Positions 43,228 to 53,095 of a DNA stretch of 64,000 nucleotides are shown one piece after another. The DNA comes from Chitinophagaceae bacterium (GTDB lineage Bacteria; Bacteroidota; Bacteroidia; Chitinophagales; UBA10324). The number at the start of each line of letters is the position of its first letter. Within the stretch, counting starts at the first letter, position 1. A program made the translations under genes and the position numbers. The DNA lies in assembly GCA_016717285.1 (NCBI GenBank), contig JADKFU010000001.1:434001-498000 (forward strand), written 5' to 3'. The notes beneath the pieces were generated by a model. The model saw only the letters and a list, made by a program, of their open reading frames with translations, did not search any database and was not told where the DNA came from.

Positions 43228-44616
43228 TTATTGAATACCCTCTACAATAGCAATAAATTCCGGTTCTGATTGCAAAGAAGATAATGCGGGCTCATTTTTC
43301 AATTTAGCAGGATCTTTTAATCCCAGGACGACAGCTCTTTTTAATGAAGTAATTGCTTGTGCAGGATTTTCAGTTTTTGCAAAATAGCAGGCTTCTAAAA
43401 ATGCCTGATCAGCATTTTCAGGGTCAGCCAACCGATAGACTGCGAGTATTTTTTTTGCTGTCTCCCATTGATTTTGATGAATTGCGTTTCCGGAAATGGA
43501 ATAACATGCAAGAGAAATAAATCCCAGCAAACGCTGATACATTGGTTTTGAAACAGGATCAGAAATGCTGTTCATACGCGCAATTTCCTGATTCCACCAT
43601 TTCAGATCTTTTTGAGAGAATGCGCTGTAATATTCCTGTTTCAAGGCTTGTTCTTTTTGAACTGCTTGTTGCTTTCCGATTATTTCTTCCTGGTAAGTTT
43701 TGTTCTTTCCAATGGTTGTAAGTTGTTGGGAATATAGTTCAGTGGAAGAAATGCCATGAAGAAAGTTAAGTGCTTCATTTAATAACATCGCCTTCGCAAT
43801 CGGCGCAGTACTGATCTGCATCGCTTTTTCATGCTGGTGCTTATACTCTTTTATGATTTCTTTATCAGGTTCTTGTAAGTGGGAGCGCATCGAGTTAAAT
43901 GTGATCCAATAAAACGCATGCTGAAAAGTGGCTGCATCCGGCCATTCATGTTTTCCATTCCATTCGATTAAATAATGAGTCAGGTTGTGCGCAGCCAGCG
44001 ACTGATCAAAAGTTAACAGGTCGGTATAATTCATATCATTTACCCCTGCAAAACCCAAAAGAACAAGACCTGGATTGGGGTGTTGCAAAGCAACAGCAGC
44101 TCCTGCATAAATTACGTTGCTGATTTCATTCTGATCTGATGCATAAGAGAGCGCAACCTTCGCACCACCTGAAAATCCCGCAAGGGAGATTCTCTGTTCA
44201 TCAATTGAAATTCGATGTTTACTATCGTTTAACAATGTAGCAATGATTGTATTGGTTTGTGAAAGTGTAAGTCCGTTTTTAGCATTATTGGATCCAATCA
44301 AAATGTAATTGAATTGTTTTGCCAGGGAATGGTATTTTGAAACCGGCAATGATCCATCACCATGCGGATCGAAAAAAACAATCACAGGCAATTTAACTTC
44401 AGATGAATAGGACGGCGGAAGATAAAGTGCAAGCGATTGAGTAGGATCGTTAGCACAGGTGAGAGAACGAATAACAGAATCAACCGGAAAAATTTCTTTT
44501 GGAAAAACAGCACTCGCAGCAACACTGTCTTTTATTTCAACCGGTTGCTTTACCTGTTTTGAAGAGCAGGATAAAACAATTATGAAACCGGCAAAAGTTA
44601 TAATTAAACGGAACAT
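43228..44616 (-). CDS. Lipoprotein with alpha/beta hydrolase domain and helical C-terminal repeats
   Basis: A 462-residue protein from the ATG at 44616, with a lipobox at IVLSCSS (Cys about 17). The N-terminal half is an esterase/polyhydroxybutyrate-depolymerase-like fold (about 45-230): LALYLPPSYSSEVKLPVIVFFDPHGDG, then the nucleophile motif GFSGGA in RISLAGFSGGAKVAL and WNGKHEWPD carrying the likely His. The C-terminal half (about 250-460) is helical and TPR-like (DQAFLEACYFAKTENPAQAITSLKRAV). Hydrolase plus TPR lipoproteins like this are known in Bacteroidota but not characterised. Envelope location; substrate unknown. Confidence 0.7.
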   Translation of the reverse strand: MFRLIITFAGFIIVLSCSSKQVKQPVEIKDSVAASAVFPKEIFPVDSVIRSLTCANDPTQSLALYLPPSYSSEVKLPVIVFFDPHGDGSLPVSKYHSLAKQFNYILIGSNNAKNGLTLSQTNTIIATLLNDSKHRISIDEQRISLAGFSGGAKVALSYASDQNEISNVIYAGAAVALQHPNPGLVLLGFAGVNDMNYTDLLTFDQSLAAHNLTHYLIEWNGKHEWPDAATFQHAFYWITFNSMRSHLQEPDKEIIKEYKHQHEKAMQISTAPIAKAMLLNEALNFLHGISSTELYSQQLTTIGKNKTYQEEIIGKQQAVQKEQALKQEYYSAFSQKDLKWWNQEIARMNSISDPVSKPMYQRLLGFISLACYSISGNAIHQNQWETAKKILAVYRLADPENADQAFLEACYFAKTENPAQAITSLKRAVVLGLKDPAKLKNEPALSSLQSEPEFIAIVEGIQ

Positions 44617-44680
44617 CAGTAACTGCCACAAAACCCTTCAAACAATTCAAAACATTTAAACATTTCAAACTCTTGTCGTC

Positions 44681-46117
44681 TTAATCGATCCTGCTCACCT
44701 TAATCGTATTCGTTCTGCTTCTTGTATGCAGCGGCATGCTTGCCGTATTGATTACCAAATCACCTTTTTCAACAAATCCCAAATTGTGTAAAATGCTGTT
44801 TACATCATGGATGGTTTCATCGGTAGTCGCGAATTTATTGTAGTAAAAACATTTTACACCCCACAACAAATTGAGTGTGTTGAGGAGTTGTTTGTTATCC
44901 GTAAAAATAAATACAGGCGCTTTAGGTCGGAAGCTCGTTAATTGAAAAGCAGTATAGCCCGAATGCGTCATGCTCACAATCGCTTTCGCATTCAGTACCT
45001 CGCAGATGAGGCAGGCCTGATGACAAATTTCGTCGGACAAAAAAGTTTTTGAATGCTTGTTTACCAGTTTACGCTTGTTATAAACGTCCGCTTCTTTTTC
45101 AGCAAACCGAACGATCTTGTCCATAATCTTTACCACCTGCACCGGAAAAGCACCTGTAGAAGTTTCTGCGCTCAGCATCACAGCATCTGCACCATCAAGC
45201 ACAGCATTGGTAACGTCATTTGTTTCTGCCCTTGTTGGTGTAGGATTTGAGATCATACTTTCCATCATTTGCGTGGCAATGATTACCGGTTTCGCGGATT
45301 GTATGCAGGCTTTAACGATTTGTTTTTGAAGAATCGGTACTTGTTCCAATTCCACTTCCACCCCCAGATCGCCGCGAGCCACCATAATGCCATCTGAAAT
45401 TGCAATGATCTCATTGATGTTTTTTATGGCTTCCGGCTTCTCGATTTTAGCAATCACTTTTGCCCGTGAATGAGCAAGGTGAAGCAAATCTTTCACCTGC
45501 TGCACATCGTCTGCCGATCTTACAAATGATAGCGCGATCCATTCTACTTTGTTCTTAAGAGAAAAATCCAGATCTGCTTTGTCCTTTTCCGAAAGTGCAG
45601 GAACCGAGAGCTTGCTATTCGGAAAGTTCACGCCCTTTTTGGAACTCAGTTTGCCACCATGAATAATCAATGCTTCAAGGGTATCTATATTATCGCTGCT
45701 CAGAATCTCTAAAGTAAGTTTGCCGTCATCCAAAAGAATACGTTCGCCAGGTTTCACATCCTGTGCAAGATTTTCGTACTTGATATAAAGCAGGTTGACA
45801 GTGCTTAGGGTTTCTTTCGAGGTGAGAAAAATCTTTTTACCATTTTCTAAAAAGACTTCATTGTTTTCTACCATCCCAACCCGGAGTTTAGGACCCTGCA
45901 GATCTCCCAGCAGACAAATATTACTGTTGAATTCGGTATTGTAACGTCGAACAGAGTCAACGGTCTGCTGATGGTCCTCATGTGTGCTGTGAGAAAAATT
46001 CATCCGTACCACATCCAAACCGACATCTATCATGGCACAAATAGTTTCATAATTTCTGGAGGCAGGGCCAATGGTGGCAATGATCTTTGTTCTTGTTCTT
46101 GCTGTTTCTTTATCCAT
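44681..46117 (-). CDS. pyk: Pyruvate kinase
   Basis: Final glycolytic enzyme: converts phosphoenolpyruvate and ADP to pyruvate and ATP in the cytoplasm. A 478-residue protein with TKIIATIGPASRNYE, VVRMNFSHSTHEDH (substrate-binding Arg), LLGDLQGPKLRVG, VIAKIEKPEAI with the active-site Lys, SDGIMVARGDLGVEV, AVMLSAETSTGAFPV and a C-terminal allosteric domain. All catalytic motifs are intact and the length is standard. It is in the same direction as, but well separated from, recF. Confidence 0.97.
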   Translation of the reverse strand: MDKETARTRTKIIATIGPASRNYETICAMIDVGLDVVRMNFSHSTHEDHQQTVDSVRRYNTEFNSNICLLGDLQGPKLRVGMVENNEVFLENGKKIFLTSKETLSTVNLLYIKYENLAQDVKPGERILLDDGKLTLEILSSDNIDTLEALIIHGGKLSSKKGVNFPNSKLSVPALSEKDKADLDFSLKNKVEWIALSFVRSADDVQQVKDLLHLAHSRAKVIAKIEKPEAIKNINEIIAISDGIMVARGDLGVEVELEQVPILQKQIVKACIQSAKPVIIATQMMESMISNPTPTRAETNDVTNAVLDGADAVMLSAETSTGAFPVQVVKIMDKIVRFAEKEADVYNKRKLVNKHSKTFLSDEICHQACLICEVLNAKAIVSMTHSGYTAFQLTSFRPKAPVFIFTDNKQLLNTLNLLWGVKCFYYNKFATTDETIHDVNSILHNLGFVEKGDLVINTASMPLHTRSRTNTIKVSRID

Positions 46118-46149
46118 AGGGTTGATGCGGGCAAATATAGTGGGAATTA

Positions 46150-46414
46150 AGAATTAAGAATCAGGAATTAATGTGCCCATGTATTAATGCGCCGGTGTGC
46201 AGATAATTTTGCTGCCCATTACTTTGACTAATGTACCAATGACGAATCAAAAATGCCTAATGTACAAATGAACAATCTGCAAATGACAGATGACTAAAGA
46301 TTTAAAGTTTAAAGACTTAATGACAAATGACTAAATATCTAATGACTCAATGCCTAATGACCGATTCACTAACGACTCATGAATAATAACATGCTACTCA
46401 CTACTCACTACTTT
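46150..46414. repeat. Long degenerate heptamer array between pyk and recF
   Basis: About 250 bases of degenerate units such as AATGACT, AATGCCT and AATGTAC, ending in perfect ACTACTC copies. The last units encode the C-terminus of RecF. Apart from this the gap is empty. Confidence 0.6.
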
Positions 46415-47500
46415 TCCGGATACAATTTTAAAACTGCGGTACCCTTTTATTTTTTCCGGCGGCGGAAGCAGGAAGCCTTCGGCTCGTGTATCGGTAATAA
46501 ACACCTGCCCGAAAGAATCATTTGCAATCATGTCCAGGATTTTTCCGGCTCTTTGTGCATCAATCTTATCAAATAAATCGTCGAGTAGCAGGATGGGTGT
46601 TTTATCGAGTTCAGATTTGATGAGTGCCCATTGTGCAAATTTCAGCGACATCAGAAAGGTTTTCTTCTGACCCTGTGAACCGAATTTTTTTATGGGTTGA
46701 TTGTTCAGGTAAAATTCAAACTCATCACGGTGAATGCCTTCTGTTGTCCTTTCCAACTGCCGGTCTTTTTGCAGTGAATCCTGAAGTGCTTTTAGAAAAT
46801 CCGTTTTTTCAATTACCGAATGATATGCTGCATGAATCAATTCTTTTTCATCACAAATCAAATTGTAGTAATTCTTTACCAACGGAATCATTTTTTGCAA
46901 GTAGCGTGTACGGCTATGAAATATTTTTTCTCCAAAATCAACCAGTTGCGTATTCAACACATCAATAAGTGCTGCATCAAAAGTGCGACGCATGGCAAAA
47001 CTTTTTAACGCCGCGTTTCGCTGCTGTAATACTTTATTATACGATAAAAGATCTTCAAGATAAAAATGATCGATCTGTGAAATGGTATTGTCAATAAAAC
47101 GACGGCGCTCGTCACTTCCTTCATCAATCAGCGAATGGTCGTCAGGAGCAATCATCACTACAGGAATAGTCCCCACATGGTCCACCAGGCGCTGGTAAGT
47201 GACGCCGTTTTTTGAAAAGTCCTTTTTGCTGCCTCCACCAAAATGGCAGTTAACGAACAATTGCTCCTTTTCATGGATGAAACAACCCTCTAATCGGAAA
47301 AAGGCATGCTCAAGTTGAATTGCCTGATGATCACCGTTATGAAAATAACTCCTGCCGAGACACAGGTAGTGAATACTGTCAAGAAGGTTGGTTTTGCCGG
47401 CCCCATTTTGGCCTGTAAAAAAATTCAATGTGGGGCTGAATTCAAGCCGGACTGAGCTATAATTCTTGAATTGGGTGAGTGATAATGCTTTAAGATACAC
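46394..47500 (-). CDS. recF: DNA replication and repair protein RecF
   Basis: ABC-type ATPase that loads RecA at gapped DNA. A 368-residue protein starting GTG (47500), with LKALSLTQFKNYSSVRLEF, the Walker A GQNGAGKTN (about residues 30-38), LGRSYF, the signature region FGSQGQKKTFLMSLKFAQW, and Walker B PILLLDDLFDKIDAQRAG. The C-terminal residues Val-Val-Ser-Ser-Glu and the stop are encoded by the adjoining heptamer array, a likely small extension. It is divergent from pdhA with only 66 bases between the starts. Confidence 0.95.
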   Translation of the reverse strand: MYLKALSLTQFKNYSSVRLEFSPTLNFFTGQNGAGKTNLLDSIHYLCLGRSYFHNGDHQAIQLEHAFFRLEGCFIHEKEQLFVNCHFGGGSKKDFSKNGVTYQRLVDHVGTIPVVMIAPDDHSLIDEGSDERRRFIDNTISQIDHFYLEDLLSYNKVLQQRNAALKSFAMRRTFDAALIDVLNTQLVDFGEKIFHSRTRYLQKMIPLVKNYYNLICDEKELIHAAYHSVIEKTDFLKALQDSLQKDRQLERTTEGIHRDEFEFYLNNQPIKKFGSQGQKKTFLMSLKFAQWALIKSELDKTPILLLDDLFDKIDAQRAGKILDMIANDSFGQVFITDTRAEGFLLPPPEKIKGYRSFKIVSGKVVSSE

Positions 47501-47516
47501 AGGTCGTGAAAATCGC

Positions 47517-47548
47517 TTCGTTCTAATTGACTTTTTTAATTATTTTCG
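47517..47548 (+). promoter_or_regulatory. Probable pdhA promoter
   Basis: TTCG at 47517-47520, a 20-base spacer and TATTTTCG at 47541-47548 fit TTTG-N20-TAnnTTTG with one changed base in each box. Confidence 0.4.
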
Positions 47549-47566
47549 CACCCTAATTCGATAGAA

Positions 47567-48649
47567 TTGGCGAAAACAAAAATAGCAAAAGAAACCAATG
47601 GCATGGCTACAGAAGTAGCTGATTTGTTGCCGGAAAGAAAGCTCACTATGGATGCAGTAAACGCAAAATTTTCCAAAGTAACTTATCTCTCCTGGTATGA
47701 GCTTATGCTGCGCATTCGTCGTTTTGAAGAGCGTTCCGGTCAGTTATATGGGATGCAAAAGATCCGGGGGTTTTGTCATTTATACATCGGACAGGAAGCC
47801 ATTGCAGCCGGTACTATTTCGGCTCTTCAGGCTGAAGATTCTATTATTACTGCCTATCGTGATCATGGCCTGGCTCTTGCCAAAGGCATTACTGCTAATG
47901 AATGTATGGCTGAATTGTTTGGAAAAGCAACAGGCTGCACTAAGGGTAAAGGTGGTTCCATGCATTTCTTTTCAAAAGAGAAAAAGTTCTTTGGCGGACA
48001 TGGCATTGTTGGAGCCCAGATCCCACTCGGCGCAGGCATCGCCTTTTCAGAAAAATACCTTGGAACGAAGAATGTTTGTGCCTGTTTTTTTGGAGATGGC
48101 GCGGCACGTCAGGGAGCACTGCATGAAACTTTTAACATGGCCATGCTTTGGAAAATACCGGTCATCTTTATCTGTGAGAACAATGAGTATGCTATGGGCA
48201 CTTCGGTGGAACGTTCGAGCAACGTAGTTGACATCAGCAAAATGGGATTGGCGTATGACATGCCTTCTTTTCAGGTTGATGGAATGCGTTGCGAATCTGT
48301 GCATGAAGCAATTGCAGAGGCGGCTGAAAGGGGGAGAAGAGGCGATGGTCCAACACTGCTCGAAATCAAGACTTACAGGTACAAAGGTCATTCAATGAGT
48401 GATCCTGCTAAATATCGGTCTAAGGATGAAGTGGAAGAATACAAACAAAAGGATCCGTTAGAAACAACGCTTGCCACCATTTATAAAAATAAATACGCGA
48501 CTGAAAGTGACATCGCGGCCATCAATGAAAGAATTACTGAAGAGGTAAATGAGAGCGTAAAGTTTGCTGAGGAATCTCCGTATCCTGATCCATCCGAAAT
48601 TTACAGCGATAATTATATGGAAGCAGATTATCCGTTTCTTGCCGACTGA
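47567..48649 (+). CDS. pdhA: Pyruvate dehydrogenase E1 component, alpha subunit
   Basis: Thiamine-diphosphate-dependent decarboxylase subunit of the pyruvate dehydrogenase complex. The core matches E1-alpha: YGMQKIRGFCHLYIGQEAIAAG, AYRDHGLALAKG, GKGGSMHFF, the ThDP-binding GDGAARQGALHETFNMAMLWKIPVIFICENN and phosphorylation-loop-like YRYKGHSMSDPAKYR. 360 residues. Two starts are possible: TTG at 47567, or ATG at 47603, which would leave a 50-base leader after the promoter. The E1-beta and E2 genes are not adjacent. It diverges from recF. Confidence 0.95.
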   Translation: MAKTKIAKETNGMATEVADLLPERKLTMDAVNAKFSKVTYLSWYELMLRIRRFEERSGQLYGMQKIRGFCHLYIGQEAIAAGTISALQAEDSIITAYRDHGLALAKGITANECMAELFGKATGCTKGKGGSMHFFSKEKKFFGGHGIVGAQIPLGAGIAFSEKYLGTKNVCACFFGDGAARQGALHETFNMAMLWKIPVIFICENNEYAMGTSVERSSNVVDISKMGLAYDMPSFQVDGMRCESVHEAIAEAAERGRRGDGPTLLEIKTYRYKGHSMSDPAKYRSKDEVEEYKQKDPLETTLATIYKNKYATESDIAAINERITEEVNESVKFAEESPYPDPSEIYSDNYMEADYPFLAD

Positions 48650-48722
48650 CACGAAAAAGTTAGATAAGGCACTTACTACCGATTAATCATCAACAATCAT
48701 AAATCACGAATAACAATTTGAA

Positions 48723-49400
48723 ATGGCAGAAGAAATAAAGGACCAAAATCTGAGACTGGAAGACAGGCTGAATAATTTTGAGCATTGGGTGAACCAGAAT
48801 AAGACATTGCTTAGTTACGTGGCCGGCGGATTGTTCGCTTTGGTGGCTGCGTACCTTGGTTTTACAAAATTATACCTTGAACCCAAAAGCACAGAAGCCA
48901 CCAATCAGATGTTTATGGCTGAAAAATATTTCGGACAGGATTCGCTGGAACGTGCATTGAACGGAGATGGTAATTATCTCGGATTCAACCAGATTATGGA
49001 AGATTATAAATGGACACCGGCAGCTAACCTGGCTCATTATTATGCTGGTATTATTTATCTGAAGCAAGGGAAGTTTGAAGATGCTATCGATCATCTGAAA
49101 GATTATAGTGGTAAAGACAAAATGGTAACCAGCATGTCGTTGGGTGCTATGGGTGATGCATATTCTGAATTGAATAAAATGGACGAAGCTGTGGATTACT
49201 ATAAAAAGGCAGCTTACAATTTTGAAAATGAACTTACTACTCCGATGTTTTTGAAGAAAGCAGGCATGCTGCTTGAAAATCAAAAGAAGGTTTCCGAAGC
49301 AAAAAAGTTATATGAAGAGATCAAATCCAAATACCCGAATACTGCTGAAGGAAGGGACATGGATAAATATATAGCAAGGGCTGGTGGGGAGCAGAGTTAG
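48723..49400 (+). CDS. Membrane-anchored TPR protein (YfgM/CcmH-like)
   Basis: A 225-residue protein with a cytoplasmic helical start (RLEDRLNNFEHWVNQNKT), one membrane helix (LLSYVAGGLFALVAAYLGFTKLYL, about 30-53) and a periplasmic domain of TPR repeats: LAHYYAGIIYLKQGKFEDAIDHLKDY, ALGDAYSEL-like SLGAMGDAYSELNKMDEAVDYYKKAA and KAGMLLENQKKVSEAKKLYEEIKSKYPNT. The architecture resembles the SecYEG-associated chaperone YfgM. It follows pdhA by 73 bases in the same direction. Confidence 0.82.
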   Translation: MAEEIKDQNLRLEDRLNNFEHWVNQNKTLLSYVAGGLFALVAAYLGFTKLYLEPKSTEATNQMFMAEKYFGQDSLERALNGDGNYLGFNQIMEDYKWTPAANLAHYYAGIIYLKQGKFEDAIDHLKDYSGKDKMVTSMSLGAMGDAYSELNKMDEAVDYYKKAAYNFENELTTPMFLKKAGMLLENQKKVSEAKKLYEEIKSKYPNTAEGRDMDKYIARAGGEQS

Positions 49401-49431
49401 CCATTGGTCATCGGTCAATAGTCATTCATCG
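49401..49431. repeat. Heptamer-periodic repeat
   Basis: Degenerate units GGTCATC, GGTCAAT and AGTCATT begin right after the stop codon of the TPR gene. Confidence 0.55.
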
Positions 49432-49464
49432 TATTTAGTTTCAGTTAACTTCATTTGCGCTGCA

Positions 49465-50481
49465 TTGTATAAGTCACGTTTTGCCTGCTTCCTGATTTCC
49501 TTTTTAATTCCTGTATTTATTTCTTCTTGTTCATCTCCACAGACCGGAGGTGATAAAGTGGCCGCAGATTCTGCGAATGTTTCAGCAATTGCTGATTCTT
49601 CCCTGGAACATGAATATAATTTCAGGGAACTAAAAACCGATTTTTCAAAACATGCTATTCCGATAGATTCAATACGTGATGGTGGCGTTTCAAAGAATGG
49701 GATTCCCGCTATCGATTTTCCGGAATTTATCTCTGTTGCCGAAGCTAAAGGTTTTCTGACTGAACCGGATTATGGAATCTTGTTGCAGGGAAAATCAGAA
49801 ACTAAATTTTATCCGTTGAACATTCTTGATTGGCATGAAGTGGTGAATGATGTGATGGAAGGTGTTCCTGTAGCTGTAACATTCTGTCCGTTATGCGGAT
49901 CAGGAATAGTATATGAAAGAGTAGTGGAGGAAGATACCCTGGAGTTTGGTGTGAGTGGAAAATTATACGAGTCGAATTTATTAATGTTTGATGATGTGAA
50001 TGAAAGTCTTTGGTCGCAGTCAATGGGCGAAGCAGTGGTTGGTAAATTCACCGGAAAGAAATTGAAGCTGGTAAATTCAGTGCTCGTATCGTATGAAGAT
50101 GTTATCTCCGATTTTCCCAATGCCAGGGTTTTAAGTCCGAAGACAGGCTTCGACCGCAATTACACGCAGAATCCTTACGCAGATTATATGTCAACGGAAG
50201 AATTGTATTTCCCTGTCAGCAACAGGAGCAATCAGTTTCCGGCAAAGCAAATGATGTATATCGTGTCCACCGGAAATGGAACAGTTGCTTTTGACTGGAT
50301 CAGTTTATTAAAGAAAGGTGCGGCAACAGTGAAGTCGCCTGACGGCATCGTTTCCGTTACCGTGAAAAAAAATATTCCTTCAGCCACCTTAAATGGAGAA
50401 GTCGTTCCTGCTTATTTTTCATATTGGTTTAGCTGGTACACTCACTTTGGAAATACCGGAATTGTATGGGGAATTAAATAA
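49465..50481 (+). CDS. DUF3179 lipoprotein
   Basis: A 338-residue lipoprotein of the DUF3179 family. The start is set at TTG 49465 because it gives a basic start, a hydrophobic core and the lipobox FISSCSS (Cys about 21); the open frame reaches back to 49384 but there overlaps the TPR gene. Family landmarks are PEFISVAEAKGFL, GKSETKFYPLNILDWHEVVND, the conserved VAVTFCPLCGSGIVYERVV Cys pair, SGKLYESNLLMFD and ARVLSPKTGFDRNYTQNPYADY. The CPLC motif suggests metal or redox binding; the biochemical role of DUF3179 is unknown. Confidence 0.88.
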   Translation: MYKSRFACFLISFLIPVFISSCSSPQTGGDKVAADSANVSAIADSSLEHEYNFRELKTDFSKHAIPIDSIRDGGVSKNGIPAIDFPEFISVAEAKGFLTEPDYGILLQGKSETKFYPLNILDWHEVVNDVMEGVPVAVTFCPLCGSGIVYERVVEEDTLEFGVSGKLYESNLLMFDDVNESLWSQSMGEAVVGKFTGKKLKLVNSVLVSYEDVISDFPNARVLSPKTGFDRNYTQNPYADYMSTEELYFPVSNRSNQFPAKQMMYIVSTGNGTVAFDWISLLKKGAATVKSPDGIVSVTVKKNIPSATLNGEVVPAYFSYWFSWYTHFGNTGIVWGIK

Positions 50482-50675
50482 TTTACTCTTTTTAACAGTC
50501 CTCTTTTTAAGAATCCTCATAGTCTCTACACTTTTTTCCCATCTGATTACAATCTCGTTCGAATGGATAGGTGGTATTACCTAAGTACTTAATTATGAGC
50601 CATATAACATCTTATGTCTGTATGCATGATTGACTAACCTGGCAACTATACTTTGAATAATTGGTGCTTCTTTTA

Positions 50676-52370
50676 TCATGTTGTAAAATACAAGACCAAC
50701 AGTTGTGCTACCAGGATACGCATAATGGTTGCAATGGGATATACCGTAGCATAAGCCTGAATCGGAAGGTCAGATCTGAAGTATGAATTACTGAAAGCGA
50801 GTGCTGCAGGATCGGTGTAGGTTCCGGAAATAAGTCCAAGTAACGGAAGATAATTTATCCTGAAAAAAAGTTTGGCAACTATCACCATACACAACAAAGG
50901 AAGAATAGTAATGCAACTTCCATACAGCACCCAGATCCAGCCATGGTAATTGACGAAGGTGTCATAAAATGTTTCTCCGGCATGAAGTCCGACAGCGGCA
51001 AAAAATAAACTGATACCAAAATCTTTCATAAACAACATTGCACTCTGGTTTAAAAAAGAATGGATAGTAGAGATACCTCCAAACCTGCTGATCACCAGTG
51101 CAACCAACAAAGGACCGGCAGCCATCCCAAGTTTTACAGGCGAGGCAAGTCCGGGTAATAGTATTGGAATGGAACCGATTCCTATTCCCAAAACAATTCC
51201 AAGAAAGATCGAAAGCAATTGAGGTTCCAGCAATCGTTTCTCTGAATTACCGACCAGCTTTGCAATTTTCTCCAGCGCCTTTTGGTCAGCAACCACTCTT
51301 ATCTTATCGCCATAATGTAATACAAGACTGGGCGATGCAAGCATTTCAAGACCGGCTCGATAAACGCGGGTGATCCGTGCGCCAAATTGATCTTCAAGGT
51401 TCAGTTGTTCAATTGATTTTTGAACCGAACTATTGCGCGTGACCAGTAGACTTTTTGTGACCGTTTTATCCTGCGACTCAATAAAATGATCGGTTGAAGT
51501 ATACCCAAGCAATTCAATCGCTTTTGTAACATCTTGTGGTAAGCCAACAAGCATCAGCACATCACGCTCCGTTAATACATCGCTGCCGGCAGGAGTTTCC
51601 ACTATGGTGGAACCACTGTGTTTCAGCCGGGATACAATTACTTCAAGTTTACTTTCAAGCAGGAAATGATCAATGGTATTTCCAATAAACTGAGGGCTGG
51701 TCACACGGCATTTTGCAACGGACGGCGAGGGATATTTTTGTCTGATTGTATTTTCAAATTGGGAAATCTCAGCATCAATATCAATGCGAAAAATGCTTTT
51801 ACCTGCAAGCATAACCAGTATTACTCCCAAAACACCGAATGGATAGGTTATGGCATAAGCGTTTGCAGGATCATTGAAAATCAACCCCGGATTCCTGGAT
51901 GCGACATCGTTTAATGCTGCCTTTGCCGCGCCAAGTCCAGGAGTGTTAGTAACAGCTCCCGACATGATACCGACAAGGTTATCCATTCCTGCATTGGTGA
52001 TTTTGAAAAGTAATATCGTGACAAATGCTCCGCCTAGTATTGTTCCGATAGCCAAAGCATTGAAGAGCAATCCATCCTTTTTAAATGAGGAAAAAAAGGA
52101 GGGGCCCACCTGCATGCCGACTGCATATACAAAAAGGATTAAACCAGCATCGCGTAAAAAGTCGAGCGTTTTTGCTTCCATCCTGTACCCGAAATGTCCC
52201 ATGATGATTCCGGCAAACAAAACACCTGCTAAGCCGAGTGATACTTTTTTTATCGTGATTTTACCCAGCGCAATTCCTGCTGACATTACGAGGAAAATCA
52301 ACAACAGTGATCCGGCGATTCCGGGCTGATCAGTAGGTTGGATAAGCGAAAGAAGCCAGTCAGGAATCAT
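50676..52370 (-). CDS. YidE/AspT/YbjL-type antiporter with TrkA-C domains
   Basis: A 564-residue inner-membrane protein of the aspartate:alanine exchanger family. Two AspT/YidE/YbjL duplication domains, about 15-180 and 390-555, each with five to six helices, flank a soluble centre (about 195-375) with two RCK-C/TrkA-C ligand domains (HFLLESKLEVIVSRLKHSGSTIVE and QDKTVTKSLLVTRNSSVQKSIEQL). VGIMSGAVTNTPGLGAAKAAL and LLGLISGTYTDPAALAF are the mirrored substrate motifs. It probably exchanges carboxylates or amino acids and may be gated by a nucleotide or small ligand. It stands alone. Confidence 0.9.
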   Translation of the reverse strand: MIPDWLLSLIQPTDQPGIAGSLLLIFLVMSAGIALGKITIKKVSLGLAGVLFAGIIMGHFGYRMEAKTLDFLRDAGLILFVYAVGMQVGPSFFSSFKKDGLLFNALAIGTILGGAFVTILLFKITNAGMDNLVGIMSGAVTNTPGLGAAKAALNDVASRNPGLIFNDPANAYAITYPFGVLGVILVMLAGKSIFRIDIDAEISQFENTIRQKYPSPSVAKCRVTSPQFIGNTIDHFLLESKLEVIVSRLKHSGSTIVETPAGSDVLTERDVLMLVGLPQDVTKAIELLGYTSTDHFIESQDKTVTKSLLVTRNSSVQKSIEQLNLEDQFGARITRVYRAGLEMLASPSLVLHYGDKIRVVADQKALEKIAKLVGNSEKRLLEPQLLSIFLGIVLGIGIGSIPILLPGLASPVKLGMAAGPLLVALVISRFGGISTIHSFLNQSAMLFMKDFGISLFFAAVGLHAGETFYDTFVNYHGWIWVLYGSCITILPLLCMVIVAKLFFRINYLPLLGLISGTYTDPAALAFSNSYFRSDLPIQAYATVYPIATIMRILVAQLLVLYFTT

Positions 52371-52551
52371 TTGTAAAGACTTATATTTTAATTCACATTG
52401 AAGAAATCAGGAGGATAACTGCAATGCGATATGCATTGTAGTGAATTGAAACACAAGGTATGGCAGCTCTATAAATTGTGGCGTTAAAAACAATTCTGCA
52501 GTTAAAAAGCATTCGCAATAAAAACTGACAAGTAAGAAAGCAGCCATCATT

Positions 52552-53088
52552 TTATCTGGGTGGCACGTACGACTTTTCAATATATCGTTCAAGCATGATA
52601 CGTGTGTGGTGAATTTCATGGCCTGTTATCACATACAAAATTGAACGGACTGAAATGGGTTTTCCATTCGCAATGCCGGAACTGTTCAGCATGTCTTTAT
52701 TCATATTCGAAAATAATTCGATCGTGCTGTTTCTAACGGCAAGATACTCTCCAAGAATTGAACGCAGCTTGCGATTGTTGGCATTGCTGTTTGGTACCCA
52801 TTCATTTTCTTCAAATCCCGGAAGTTCAGTGGTATCTTTTCTGGCAAACCGCAATGCACGGTAGCAAAAAACCCTTTCACCATCCATCAGGTGCACCAGG
52901 ATTTCCTTGATGGTCCATTTGCCCGGTGCATAGCGAAAATTCAAATCTTTCCGGCCAAGCTTCAACACCATCCTGCGAAGTGTTTTATAGTTTGTCTTTA
53001 ATTCTGTTAACGGATCGCCGGAAACTTTGGCAATATATTTTTCATAATATTCAGGGTAATCGTTTTTTTCTGGTCGGTTGATACGCAT
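52552..53088 (-). CDS. DinB family protein
   Basis: A 178-residue four-helix-bundle protein of the DinB/YfiT superfamily. It has the three metal-binding His positions: IKEILVHLMDGERVF, and the late HEIHHTRIMLERY pair. YAPGKWTIKE is also typical. Members are metal-dependent thiol (bacillithiol-type) transferases or proteins of unknown action. The length and helical pattern are normal. A heptamer array lies just upstream of the ATG at 53088. Confidence 0.88.
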   Translation of the reverse strand: MRINRPEKNDYPEYYEKYIAKVSGDPLTELKTNYKTLRRMVLKLGRKDLNFRYAPGKWTIKEILVHLMDGERVFCYRALRFARKDTTELPGFEENEWVPNSNANNRKLRSILGEYLAVRNSTIELFSNMNKDMLNSSGIANGKPISVRSILYVITGHEIHHTRIMLERYIEKSYVPPR

Positions 53089-53095
53089 AAGAGTA

